Below are positions 9,195 through 22,919 of a stretch of DNA of 64,000 bases, in pieces. The stretch is from Allomeiothermus sp035760705 (GTDB taxonomy: Bacteria; Deinococcota; Deinococci; Deinococcales; Thermaceae). Position 1 is the first letter of the stretch. Each line of letters begins with the position of its first letter. The notes under the pieces are model-generated. The model worked only from the letters and a program-made list of their open reading frames with translations, made no database searches and was not told where the DNA came from. The DNA lies in NCBI GenBank assembly GCA_035760705.1, contig DASTSL010000035.1, positions 11,950 through 75,949 of the forward strand, written 5' to 3'. The translations under genes and the position numbers were made by a program.

Positions 9195-9259
9195 TAAGCC
9201 CCGATAAGGGGAGATCAAAGTGAACGCATGAGTGAGCTAACGTCGCCAGGAGGAGCAGC

Positions 9260-9781
<522 letters not shown>

Positions 9782-9845
9782 TGGCTAAACACCGAACGCG
9801 AAACGCTCAACGCCTTTTGAGGTATATGGCGTCTTGCGAGGTCTT

Positions 9846-11186
<1,341 letters not shown>

Positions 11187-11309
11187 GCTCTCACCCTAAA
11201 CTTGGTTGCCCTCGACTCGGTCCCTCTCCAGTTCAAGAGAGGGACTGGTCTTGCTGAGTGGGAGCAATCGTCACCGCCGAACTCGAGCGCCGCGTATTCT
11301 GGAGAGAGC

Positions 11310-11852
11310 ATGAGTTTAGATAATCCCTGGAAAACCCTCGAGTCCCGGCTGGTCTACGAGAACCGCTGGATCTCCCTCACCGAGCATAGTGTCATCAACC
11401 CTGGCGGGAACCCCGGCATCTACGGGGTGGTCCACTTCAAGAACCGGGCCATCGGGGTGATCCCCCTCGACGACGCGGGCTACACCTACCTGGTGGGGCA
11501 GTACCGCTACCCCCTGCACCTCTACTCCTGGGAGATCCCCGAGGGTGGCGGGCCGCTCGAAGAAGACCCCCTGGAAGCTGCCAAGCGCGAGCTGCGCGAG
11601 GAGACCGGGCTTGAGGCCGACCACTGGGAGCAGATCCTTACCCTGCACCTCTCCAACTCGGTCACCGACGAGCTGGGGATCATCTACCTGGCCCGGGGTC
11701 TGCACCACGGCGAGCCCGAACCCGAAGACACCGAAGCCCTGCACGTCCAGAAGGTGCACTTCGACGAGGTGTACGGCAGGGTCCTCTCCGGCGAGATCAC
11801 CGATGCGCTCACCGTGGCGGCGGTGCTGCGGCTCAAGCTGATGCGGCAGTGA
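11310..11852 (+). CDS. Nudix hydrolase, ADP-ribose pyrophosphatase-like
   Basis: The 180-residue protein contains a complete Nudix box at about residues 80-101, with the REL-REETGLEA core that binds Mg2+ and the diphosphate substrate. The N-terminal strand region and the QYRYPLHLYSWEIPEGG segment before the box are typical of ADP-sugar pyrophosphatases (the NudF/ADPRase group), which cleave ADP-ribose to AMP and ribose-5-phosphate. The start is the ATG after GGAGAGAGC. Substrate choice within the Nudix family cannot be fixed from sequence alone. Confidence 0.88.
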   Translation: MSLDNPWKTLESRLVYENRWISLTEHSVINPGGNPGIYGVVHFKNRAIGVIPLDDAGYTYLVGQYRYPLHLYSWEIPEGGGPLEEDPLEAAKRELREETGLEADHWEQILTLHLSNSVTDELGIIYLARGLHHGEPEPEDTEALHVQKVHFDEVYGRVLSGEITDALTVAAVLRLKLMRQ

Positions 11853-12184
11853 GGGGGTGCACACCACAGACCCCGAAAACGTCTTTGGGCGACCTCTCCT
11901 CATAGAGTCTATGGGTTCGCCCTTCCCGCTAGCAGACCTAAGGTTGACCCCGATCCGGCACACCCCCGTCCGGCGACGCAGGGCACTCAATGACACGAAG
12001 CGTTAAGGATTGCCCCTAACAATCTTTGTTTATGGAGAGTGCTGTAGGGGTGCGCGGAGTACGGCACCATGTACCCTACGGCTCGAGCCTTCCCCGCTCG
12101 ACACGCCGGCGAAGCCGCATCTCCATCACCGCCCGATCGCGCCACACAATGGTCTCGAGGTTCGGTGTGGGGTAACGTTAATAC
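11853..12184. other. Intergenic region without recognisable gene
   Basis: These 332 bp separate the Nudix gene from the long fusion gene. I find no convincing ORF, RNA gene or terminator. A TAACGT hexamer at 12172-12177 lies 7 nt before the GTG start of the next gene and may be its -10 element. Confidence 0.4.
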
Positions 12185-14797
12185 GTGCGGCTGGTGGTTG
12201 CTCACGAAAACCTGGATTTCGACGCGCTGGGTTCGCTCCTGCTGGCGAAGCGGCTCTTTCCCGGCTCGGTGGGGGTCTTGGTGGGGGGGCTCGAGGGTCG
12301 CCTCAAGGAAGTGGTGGCCCTTCACGAGGATCACCTGGGGCTCCTTCCGGTCTCCTCGCTAGACCTCTCCGGGGTGCGCGAGGTGATCGTAGTGGACACC
12401 GCCCGCGCGGACCGCATCGGACCGGTGGGGGAACTGGTGGGGAAGGTTCCCTTCCAGGTCTACGACCATCACCCCCGCACCCCCCAAGACCTCCCGGCTG
12501 CCGGGGGGTTGGTGGAGGCGGTGGGCTCGACGGTGAGCCTCCTGATGCCGATGCTGGTGGCGCAGGGCCTGGAGCTTTCCCCCATCGAGGCCACCCTGGC
12601 CTACGCGGGCATCTGGGAGGACACCGGGGGGTTCAGCTACCCCGGCACCACCGCCCAGGACCTCGAGGCCGCGGCCCAGCTTTTGCAGCGGGGGGCCGAG
12701 CCCGAACGGGTACGCGAGTGGGTGCGCGAACGCTATGGCCCCGAGGCCCGCGAACTCCTCAGCCAGCTTTTGCTCAAGAGCCGGGTCGAGGAGCGGCACG
12801 GCTTCCGACTCTTAGTGGCGGCGGCCAAGGAGCAAGGCTACGTGCCCGCCCTGGCCCCCCTGGCCCACACCCTGCTCGATCTCTACAACAGCTCGGGGGT
12901 GCTGATGGAACTCGAGCTGGGCAGCGAAACCCTGCTGATCGCCCGCAGCCGGGAGCGCCTGGACGTGGGCGGCTGGCTGGCCGAGGTAGGCGGGGGCGGT
13001 CACGCCCGCGCGGCTTTCGCCAAGGTGGAGGGGCCGCTCGAGCCCACCGAACGGCTCCTACTGAGCCGCCTCGAGGCCCACCTCGACACCGGCCCCACCC
13101 TGCGCGAGCGGATGAGCCGCCCGGTGGCGGTCTTGCCCGAAGGGCTCACCGTGGCCCAAGCCCTGGAGGAACTCAAGCTGCGCGGGTTTGGCGGGATGCC
13201 GGTGGTATCTGCGGTGAAGCCGCACGGCGGGCCGCCGCCCACCCGCTGGGCGGAGACGTTTCCTTCGCCGCAAAGCGGGGTGCGGACTGGTACTCAAGTG
13301 AAGTCGCATAGCGACCCGGCTAGCGCCGGTACTCAAGAAGATGGTCCCGGCGTGGTCCGCATCCACGGCATCGCCCGTCGCCGCGACCTGGAAAAAGCGC
13401 TGCACCACGGCCTGGCCGAGACCCCCGCCAATGGGGTTCTCTCCCGCGCGGTGATCCTGCCACCCCAAACCCCGCTCCACGAGGCCGAGCAGGCCCTCAA
13501 GAGCGGCGCCGGGCGGGTGTTGGTCGGCGAACCGCTGGGAGACGATCTGTACCGGCTCGAGGGCATCTTTACCCGCACCGACCTCTACCGTGCCCCCCGT
13601 CCGAGCCCCCAAGTGAACCTGGCCCAGCAGGTCTGGGAACGCTTGCCGAGGGGGGTACAGGAGGTTCTCGAGCGTATACGGGAGGCCTACCCTGAGGGGG
13701 GCATCTACGTGGTGGGCGGCACCGTGCGCGATGCCTTGCTGGGGGCTTCCGGCCCGGATCTGGACCTGGTGCTCGAGCCAGGCGGTAAGCGCAACCTGCT
13801 GGACGAGTTGACCCGTCATCTGGTGGGCTGGTTCGGCGGCAGCTTCGGGCTGCACCTGGCCTTCGGTACGGCCCGGGTCAAGCTGGGCTTTGGCCTCGAG
13901 GTGGACTTGGCCGAAGCCCGCGAGGAGCACTACCCCCACCCGGGTGCCTTGCCCCAGGTGCGCCCCTCTAGCATCGCCCGCGACCTCGAGCGCCGCGACT
14001 TCACCGTCAACGCGCTGGCCTTGCGGCTGGCCCCCAGCCCTGAGATCGTGGACCCCTTCGATGGCCTGGCCGACCTCGAGGCCCGTCTGTTGCGCCCGCT
14101 GCACCCGCTCTCCTTCGTAGAAGACCCCAGCCGGATCCTGCGCGGGGTTCGGCTGGCGGCCCGGCTGGGCTTCCGCTTCGCCCCCGAAGCCCTGACCCAG
14201 ATCCCGGCGGCGCTACAGCCCGGGGTGCTCGAGCAGACCTCCAAAAGCCGTCTGCGCGACGAACTCCTGCTGACCCTGGGCGAAGCTTCCGCCACCCGGG
14301 CCTTGAGGTTGCTGGCCGAGCTCGGGGTGGCCGAGCCGATGTTCGGGATGGGTGCGAGCCCCGAGGTTCGAGAGGCTTTCGCGGCCCTCGAGCCCATCCT
14401 GCAAGCCACCTCCGACCCCGAGGCTGCCGTAGCGGCCCGGCTGTACCTCCTGCTCTACTTCCACCCCGACCCTGAGGGCTTCCTGGCCCGCTATAACTTG
14501 CCGCGCCGCTACGCCGAGGGGCTGCGCCACCTGCGCTTTCCCCCCGAAGACCCCGACGACATCCGCAAGTTCGTGGGCCTCCCCGAAGCCTTCCGGGCCC
14601 TGCACCCCGAGCGGGCCTTGTGGCTCCTCACTCCCCGGCGGATGCTGAGGGGTCGGGATCTCCTGGAGATGGGTCTGCCCTCCGGGCCGAAGGTCGGGGA
14701 GGTGTTACGCAAGGTGGCCGAGGCCCGTTCGCGTGGCGAGGTCTTGAGTTACGAAGAGGAACTCGAGTTTGCCCGTAAACTGGTAGGCGATGCTTAA
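12185..14797 (+). CDS. DHH phosphoesterase-CBS-tRNA nucleotidyltransferase fusion protein
   Basis: This is an 870-residue multidomain protein. Residues 1-300 form a DHH/DHHA1 phosphoesterase-like domain, with AHENLDFDALGS, the DHH of VYDHHP and a glycine-rich GGGGHARAAF. Residues 305-480 form a CBS pair. From about 500 to the end there is a class II tRNA nucleotidyltransferase/poly(A) polymerase, with GGTVRDALLGASGPDLDLV and RRDFTVNALAL. Such fusions are known in Thermus, Deinococcus and Aquifex, where the polymerase part adds CCA or its terminal A to tRNA 3' ends. The start is GTG at 12185. The first CBS domain carries a proline/threonine-rich insertion (13210-13350) that looks acquired. The downstream M50-like gene overlaps by 8 bp. 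Confidence 0.92.
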   Translation: MRLVVAHENLDFDALGSLLLAKRLFPGSVGVLVGGLEGRLKEVVALHEDHLGLLPVSSLDLSGVREVIVVDTARADRIGPVGELVGKVPFQVYDHHPRTPQDLPAAGGLVEAVGSTVSLLMPMLVAQGLELSPIEATLAYAGIWEDTGGFSYPGTTAQDLEAAAQLLQRGAEPERVREWVRERYGPEARELLSQLLLKSRVEERHGFRLLVAAAKEQGYVPALAPLAHTLLDLYNSSGVLMELELGSETLLIARSRERLDVGGWLAEVGGGGHARAAFAKVEGPLEPTERLLLSRLEAHLDTGPTLRERMSRPVAVLPEGLTVAQALEELKLRGFGGMPVVSAVKPHGGPPPTRWAETFPSPQSGVRTGTQVKSHSDPASAGTQEDGPGVVRIHGIARRRDLEKALHHGLAETPANGVLSRAVILPPQTPLHEAEQALKSGAGRVLVGEPLGDDLYRLEGIFTRTDLYRAPRPSPQVNLAQQVWERLPRGVQEVLERIREAYPEGGIYVVGGTVRDALLGASGPDLDLVLEPGGKRNLLDELTRHLVGWFGGSFGLHLAFGTARVKLGFGLEVDLAEAREEHYPHPGALPQVRPSSIARDLERRDFTVNALALRLAPSPEIVDPFDGLADLEARLLRPLHPLSFVEDPSRILRGVRLAARLGFRFAPEALTQIPAALQPGVLEQTSKSRLRDELLLTLGEASATRALRLLAELGVAEPMFGMGASPEVREAFAALEPILQATSDPEAAVAARLYLLLYFHPDPEGFLARYNLPRRYAEGLRHLRFPPEDPDDIRKFVGLPEAFRALHPERALWLLTPRRMLRGRDLLEMGLPSGPKVGEVLRKVAEARSRGEVLSYEEELEFARKLVGDA

Positions 14798-15416
14798 TAT
14801 CGGTCTTCTCTCCCTCCTCGCTGACCCCCTGGCCTTTTTGGTGGCCTTCGCCGCCTGCGCCTTCGGGCTGGTCATGCACAACGTGGCCCAGGCCTGGCTG
14901 GCGAACCGCTACAAAGACTCCGGCCCGGCCCGTTACGGGTTTCTCTCGTTCGAGCCCAGGGTTCACCTGGACGTGCTGGGCATCATCTTTTTGATCCTGC
15001 TGGGTTTCGGTTTTCCCCGCCCCGTGCCCTTCCGGCTCTACGGGGCCAAGGAAGCCCAGGTGGCCCTGATGGGGCCGCTGGCTTTCTTCCTGATGGCTTT
15101 TATCTACGGCTTGTTGGCAGCCTTGTTGGGGGGAGGAGCCACCGGCTCTTTTGCCGAAGGGCTGAGCCGGGCCATGGGGGTAATGCTCCTGCACGCAGCG
15201 ATCTTTCTCTTCCCGGTTCCCCCGCTGGACGGGGCCCGGGTGGTCTACGCGGTGGGAAGCCCCCAGGCCCGGCGGTTTATGGATCAGCTCTCGAGCTACG
15301 GCCCCCTGGGCTTTTTGGTGATCTTTTTGGTGCTCAACTTCACCGGGGTCACCTCGGCGGTCATTTACGGCCTCTCGGGGCTTTTAGGCACAATCTACCG
15401 GGCCATCGGGCTCTAA
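14790..15416 (+). CDS. M50 site-2-protease-like membrane protein lacking the zinc motif
   Basis: A 208-residue protein with about six membrane spans, organised like the next gene (15538). Where the paralogue has HELGH, this one reads HNVAQ, so the catalytic Glu and second zinc His are gone. The distal FPVPPLDGAR motif is retained. Other conserved segments (FGFPRPVPFRLYG) align well with the paralogue. I infer a catalytically dead pseudo-protease that might regulate or scaffold its active neighbour. Its ATG lies inside the end of the upstream fusion gene (8-bp overlap), so the two are translationally coupled. Confidence 0.82.
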   Translation: MLNIGLLSLLADPLAFLVAFAACAFGLVMHNVAQAWLANRYKDSGPARYGFLSFEPRVHLDVLGIIFLILLGFGFPRPVPFRLYGAKEAQVALMGPLAFFLMAFIYGLLAALLGGGATGSFAEGLSRAMGVMLLHAAIFLFPVPPLDGARVVYAVGSPQARRFMDQLSSYGPLGFLVIFLVLNFTGVTSAVIYGLSGLLGTIYRAIGL

Positions 15417-15537
15417 GCGTGACCCGGCTCAGGGTCGAGTTTTGGATTTGCTGTGAAATAAGCATCGGGCGCGTTGATCTATGTCGGTCGGTGTCTGGTG
15501 ATCGGCGACCCGCGGCTTAGTCAGGGAGGAACCTCAG

Positions 15538-16218
15538 GTGCTCTTACAACTCTTGGGCCAAGACCCGGCCCTTTTTTTTCTGATCCTGGTGATCCTGAGC
15601 CTATCGTTGGTGCTTCACGAGCTGGGGCACGCGGTCGCGGCCTTGTGGATGGGGGATCGTACCGCCCAGGAGCAGGGCCGCATCACCCTTAACCCCTTCA
15701 AGCATCTAGACCCTATCGGGACGATCATGCTTTTGGTCGCCGGGCTGGGCTGGGCCCGGCCCGTGCCCATCCACCCGCCGAACTTTCGCAGCTACCGCCT
15801 GGGACTTTTCGTGGTGAGCATCGCGGGGATCGTCATCAACGTACTGCTGGCTCTGGGCTTTGCCCTCTTGGTACGCTTTCTCCTGGATCTCGACCCTGCC
15901 GGGGTGCGGGCGGCCTTTGTCGGCGCACAGCGGGACTTCTTCGGGCTGCTGGCGTTGGCCGCTTATTTTTCCTTCGCCATCAACCTGGCTCTGGCGGTAT
16001 TCAACCTGCTGCCAGTGCCGCCCCTGGACGGCTCCAAGATCTTGCAGAGCTTTCTGCCTTCCAGTTTGCAGCGGTTTTTTTGGCGGCTCGAGGCCAACCC
16101 CACCTATGCCATCGTGGTCCTGGTGCTGTTCTTGACGGTTCTGCGCCAACCGATCAGCCGCTTCATCGGCTCGGTGCAGGACGTCTTCCTGAACCTAATC
16201 CTCAATCTGGGCCGGTGA
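15538..16218 (+). CDS. Site-2 protease family (M50) metalloprotease
   Basis: A 226-residue integral membrane protein with the zinc protease motif HELGH near residue 26, in the second half of the first membrane span, and the conserved NLLPVPPLDGSK (third metal ligand Asp) late in the protein. Members of this short YwhC/M50B group are intramembrane proteases, and their substrates are mostly unknown. The start is GTG 15538, with AGGAGG a few bases upstream. It follows the degenerate paralogue by 121 bp on the same strand. Confidence 0.88.
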   Translation: MLLQLLGQDPALFFLILVILSLSLVLHELGHAVAALWMGDRTAQEQGRITLNPFKHLDPIGTIMLLVAGLGWARPVPIHPPNFRSYRLGLFVVSIAGIVINVLLALGFALLVRFLLDLDPAGVRAAFVGAQRDFFGLLALAAYFSFAINLALAVFNLLPVPPLDGSKILQSFLPSSLQRFFWRLEANPTYAIVVLVLFLTVLRQPISRFIGSVQDVFLNLILNLGR

Positions 16219-16389
16219 AACTCGCCGACGCTCCTCATATGCAGGGGCGCTTCGCGGAGGCAACCAAGCCCTTACACGCAGCCCAAAACATGGCTTGTCG
16301 GCTAAGTGCGCCCACGGTAGAAGGGTGGGGTTGAGCGGCGCGGCCTGGTGAGCTACCCTTCCCCACCCATCGTGTCTATGGGGGGATCT

Positions 16390-17208
16390 TTAGTCCTCGA
16401 GCCACCCCCGCAACGTCACCAGGTTGTGGGCGTCGTGGGTTTCGCCGCGCTCGGTCTCCATCACGAAGAGCTTTCCCCGGAGCCGGGGGTGGCGCACCAC
16501 CTCACGCAGCGCCTCCCCGATCTGACCCTCGCGCAAATTGGCGTGTTGGTCAATATGGCTGCCCAAAGCCCCCACCGAGTCGTTGAGGTGGATAAGGGGG
16601 ACCCGCTCGAGCCCGATCACCCGGTCAAGCTCTTCGATCACCCGCTCCGGCTCGAGGTGGATGGGGTAACCGGCGGCGAAGGCGTGGCAGGTATCGAAGC
16701 AGACGCCCAAAGGAGTGCCCTCGATCAGCCAGGCCAGGTCCTCGAGCCTCGAGCCGATCCTTTCCCCGCCCCCGGCGGTGTTCTCCAGTAGCAACTTGGG
16801 TCCCCGCTTGCCGATGCGGGCCAGCTCGAGGGCCCTCCAGGCCCCCTCCTTGATCCGCTCGATCTCGCCCGAGCCCGGATGCACCACCACCAGCTCGACC
16901 CCCAGGATCTGGGCCTTGGTGAGATCATCGGCTAGGCTGAAGACGCTTTTCTCCCAAAGCTCGCCGGTGGCCCCCAGGTTGACTAGATACGAAGCATGGA
17001 TGGCCGCCGGAAGATGGCCCAGGTTCTCCCGCCCGGCGCGGAAATGCTCGATCTCGCCGGGGCCCAGGTTGCGGGTCTTCCAACTGCGAGGGCTCTTGGC
17101 GAAAATTTGAAAGCCGGATAGCCCCAGCCGCTGGGCCTCTATGACGGCTCCGGCCACGCCCTGTTTGCCCGCGATCGAGAGGTGAAAGCCGTAATGGATA
17201 GACCGCAT
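16390..17208 (-). CDS. nfo: Deoxyribonuclease IV (AP endonuclease)
   Basis: The 272-residue TIM-barrel enzyme has the three-zinc site motifs of the endonuclease IV family: GFHLSIAG at the start, AIHASYLVNLG, LVVVHPGSG, LLLENTAGGG, VCFDTCHAFAAGY and LIHLNDSVG. It cuts DNA 5' of abasic sites and can remove blocked 3' ends during base excision repair. Length is normal for the family. It is a single gene ending in the convergent region 16219-16389, which contains no other feature I can support. Confidence 0.95.
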   Translation of the reverse strand: MRSIHYGFHLSIAGKQGVAGAVIEAQRLGLSGFQIFAKSPRSWKTRNLGPGEIEHFRAGRENLGHLPAAIHASYLVNLGATGELWEKSVFSLADDLTKAQILGVELVVVHPGSGEIERIKEGAWRALELARIGKRGPKLLLENTAGGGERIGSRLEDLAWLIEGTPLGVCFDTCHAFAAGYPIHLEPERVIEELDRVIGLERVPLIHLNDSVGALGSHIDQHANLREGQIGEALREVVRHPRLRGKLFVMETERGETHDAHNLVTLRGWLED

Positions 17209-17309
17209 CGCTTTCGGAGTTTACCCGATGCCCCCGGCGCTGGCACGGTAGGCATGGCTTGTGGGGGAAGTGGCACCGTAAGCGCTGGGCCCAGAGCCCG
17301 GCATCCTCT

Positions 17310-17879
17310 CTAGCGCAGCACTTCCAAGCGCACCTGCTTGGTCCCGCTCAAGCCGATGCGCTGCGCGGCGGCGTACGAGAGGTCGATGATGAACCCCGGT
17401 GTGAAGGGCCCTCGGTCGTTGATCCGTACGATCACGCTTTGCCCATTGCGCGGGTTGGTCACCCTCACTCGAGTGCCAAACGGCAGGCTGCGGTGGGCCG
17501 CGGTAAAGGCGTACATGTCGTAGGGTTCACCGCTCGCGGTGCGTCTGCCGTGAAACTTGGAGCCGTACCAGGCCGCCAGCCCCTCGAAAGTCGCGCTCAC
17601 CGCATCTTTCGCGACGCTCACAGCCGATGAGCCCGCGACGGTGAGCACCTGCCCGATCTTGATTACGTCGCCGGGCAGGTTATTGGCCTGCTGGATGGCC
17701 TGTACGCTGGTCCCGTACTTGCGGGCGATGCTATAGAGGGTGTCGCCTTTCTGAACGGTGTGGGTTTGGGCGAGGGCCAGCGACCCCAGAAGTGCGAACA
17801 GAAGCAGGATCAGAGCAACGGGCACCGAGCCCCGAGAACAACCGGCAGACCAGTACCCTGAACTCGCAGCCCTACTCAT
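17310..17879 (-). CDS. LysM and RlpA-type double-psi beta-barrel secreted protein
   Basis: The 189-residue product has a signal peptide ending about LALAQ, a LysM domain (THTVQKGDTLYSIARKYG) that binds peptidoglycan, then an RlpA-like double-psi beta-barrel with AWYGSKFHGRRTASGE and NDRGPF. Rare lipoprotein A proteins are lytic transglycosylases or peptidoglycan-binding septal proteins. No lipobox cysteine is positioned after the signal, although one Cys lies inside it. The ATG overlaps the stop of the upstream peptidase by 4 bp, so the pair is an operon. Confidence 0.88.
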   Translation of the reverse strand: MSRAASSGYWSAGCSRGSVPVALILLLFALLGSLALAQTHTVQKGDTLYSIARKYGTSVQAIQQANNLPGDVIKIGQVLTVAGSSAVSVAKDAVSATFEGLAAWYGSKFHGRRTASGEPYDMYAFTAAHRSLPFGTRVRVTNPRNGQSVIVRINDRGPFTPGFIIDLSYAAAQRIGLSGTKQVRLEVLR

Positions 17880-18919
17880 AGCTCCAGCCAGTCCTTCGGC
17901 GTGTGGGAGAGCACCTCGTAACCCTGCTCGGTCACCAGGACCAAGTCCTCGATGCGTACCCCGCCCAAATCCGGGATGTAGACCCCGGGTTCGATGGTGA
18001 TGACCATCCCCGGCTCGAGCACATCCTCGGAGATCTTGTTGAGGCTGGGGGCCTCGTGGATCAGCAGACCGACCCCGTGGCCGAGCCCGTGGCTGAAGTA
18101 CTGCCCGTAGCCTTTGCCCTCGAGGATACCTCGGGCCAGCGCATCCAGCTCCTGGCCGGTTTTACCGGGTGCGACCGCCTCGAGCGACTGTTGCTGGGCC
18201 TCGAGCACGGCGGCGTAGATCCTCTTTAGCTCCTCGGAGACCGCCCCGACCCCCACCGTGCGGGTCATGTCCGAGCAGTACCCCTCGACCACCGCTCCGA
18301 AGTCCAGCGTCACCAAGTCCCCCGCTTGCAAGACGCGCTCGCTGGGGGAGCCGTGGGGCATGGCACTGCGAGGGCCCGAGACCACCGCGGTATCGAAGGC
18401 CACCCCCTCCGAGCCGTTTTTGCGCAGGAAGAACTCCAGCTCGAGGGCTATGTCAATTTCTCGGGCCCCGGGCTGCAAAAAGGGCAGGATGTGCTCGAAG
18501 GCCCGGTCGGCCAGGTTGGCGGCAGCACGGATGTGTCCGGTCTCCTGGGGAGACTTTCGCACCCGGTACTGCTCGATGAGGTCGTGGGTGGGAACCCACT
18601 CGCCGGGAGCTTGCTGGCGCAGGGTCTCGAGCTGGCCGTAGCTGAGGCCCATGGCCTCGAAGCCGATGCGCCCTTGGAGCAGCTCGGCGTAAACCTGGGG
18701 GCGTTCCTCACGCCCTGCGATCCGCACCGGCAGATGCGATTCCTGCCCAGCCTGTACCGTGTAGCGCCCGTCGGTGAGCAGGGTGGCTCCGCTTTTGCTC
18801 ACGATCACCTGAGCGTCTTTAGGGTTGGTGAAACCCGACAGATACCGCACGTTGGCCGGGCTAGAAATGAGCAGGGTATCCAACTCGTAAGCGCTCAAAA
18901 GCTTCCCAAAATCCATCAT
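17876..18919 (-). CDS. M24 family Xaa-Pro dipeptidase/aminopeptidase
   Basis: The 347-residue protein has a creatinase-like N-terminal domain and a C-terminal pita-bread metallopeptidase domain. The metal ligands are visible in TLDFGAVVEGYCSDMTRT (two Asp), GLGHGVGL (His), TIEPGVY (Glu) and VRIEDLVLV (Glu). It cleaves the bond before proline in peptides in the cytoplasm. Two adjacent ATG codons at 18919 and 18916 are possible starts, and neither has a clear ribosome-binding site. A copy of the polar intergenic element lies about 70 bp upstream. Confidence 0.9.
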   Translation of the reverse strand: MMDFGKLLSAYELDTLLISSPANVRYLSGFTNPKDAQVIVSKSGATLLTDGRYTVQAGQESHLPVRIAGREERPQVYAELLQGRIGFEAMGLSYGQLETLRQQAPGEWVPTHDLIEQYRVRKSPQETGHIRAAANLADRAFEHILPFLQPGAREIDIALELEFFLRKNGSEGVAFDTAVVSGPRSAMPHGSPSERVLQAGDLVTLDFGAVVEGYCSDMTRTVGVGAVSEELKRIYAAVLEAQQQSLEAVAPGKTGQELDALARGILEGKGYGQYFSHGLGHGVGLLIHEAPSLNKISEDVLEPGMVITIEPGVYIPDLGGVRIEDLVLVTEQGYEVLSHTPKDWLEL

Positions 18920-18986
18920 GTGAGGAAGTCTAACACGGGTTTCGGGGAGCCGGGTTTACCCTGGTTCCCTCAAAAGCAGACTATCT

Positions 18987-19017
18987 TCACGAGCAAGATT
19001 ATCGTGAAATATATCAT
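18987..19017 (-). repeat. Polar intergenic element, copy 1
   Basis: Read on the minus strand this is ATGA-N6-TCAC, then GATAATCTTGCTC, then GTGA. One base of the first half-site is changed and the linker is 13 bp, not 14. It lies between ileS and the peptidase gene, both on the minus strand. Confidence 0.7.
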
Positions 19018-19064
19018 ATAAGGTTACTCGCACCCGGCTCTTTTGGGGGTTGGCCCGAAGGAGG

Positions 19065-19089
19065 TGGGGGCGTCGGCCAGACGCCCCCA
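19065..19089 (-). terminator. Hairpin downstream of ileS
   Basis: A perfect 10-bp stem (TGGGGGCGTC / GACGCCCCCA, loop of 5) lies about 40 bp after the ileS stop codon. No U-run follows on the minus strand, so it is a hairpin-type end of uncertain strength. Confidence 0.5.
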
Positions 19090-19126
19090 TTGTTCGATTT
19101 CCTCGAGATCGTGGTAAAAAGGCTTC

Positions 19127-22411
<3,285 letters not shown>

Positions 22412-22444
22412 CTTTTGGTCTCCTTCTGGAAACCCTAATGGGGT

Positions 22445-22680
22445 AAAACAAAACGTCCGTACCCTCACCCCACGATAGGGTTTCTCAGGTGCGGACGAGA
22501 GGGATGCTCCCGCGTTACCACCGCACTTCTCGGCATCGGAGCTTTCGGACTTGCCGAGCACTCTTGAGCGCTATCACGGGCGCACCCGTCGGGTTCTACT
22601 TGGAGTCTAGGGCTTTAGCTCTCGACGCCTTTCTTCCCGCGGCTCCGGGGTGATGGCCCCTTCCTATGGCGCTTGGCGCG
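22445..22680 (-). promoter_or_regulatory. T-box riboswitch leader of ileS
   Basis: On the minus strand the leader has a short stem GGGG-CCATCA-CCCC (22647-22660) exposing an ATC specifier codon. Next comes an AAGTAGAACCCGACGGG block (22584-22601 region), then the antiterminator core GTGGTAACGCGGGAG (within 22507-22526). The TGGT of that core can pair with the ACCA end of uncharged tRNA-Ile. Last is an alternative terminator with CGTCCG/CGGACG arms followed by TTTTGTTTT (22445-22497). Specifier and gene agree. The specifier stem looks very short, resembling the ultrashort stem I described for actinobacterial ileS, but this one appears to control termination. Confidence 0.85.
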
Positions 22681-22783
22681 CTCGCCTTTACATCGAACCC
22701 AGCCTGTGCTAATCTTCACATTTGGCGGCTAGGCCGACAGGTACACTCTAGCAAGTCCCCCAGAGCGAGTCAACGCGAAGTAG

Positions 22784-22812
22784 TTGCACGCTGGACGGTG
22801 CTAGGGTAGACT
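22784..22812 (+). promoter_or_regulatory. Promoter upstream of the transaldolase-like gene
   Basis: TTGCAC (22784-22789) and TAGACT (22807-22812) are separated by exactly 17 bp. The leader to the ATG at 22920 would be about 100 nt. Confidence 0.6.
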
Positions 22813-22919
22813 GCACCTGAAGCCAACAGCCCACGCTGTTCGACAGCCAATCTTGCCTTGCTGTGAACAGCCAACGCTGCCACCCCCACACAAACCGGGT
22901 TTTTGAAGGAGCTTGAGGT

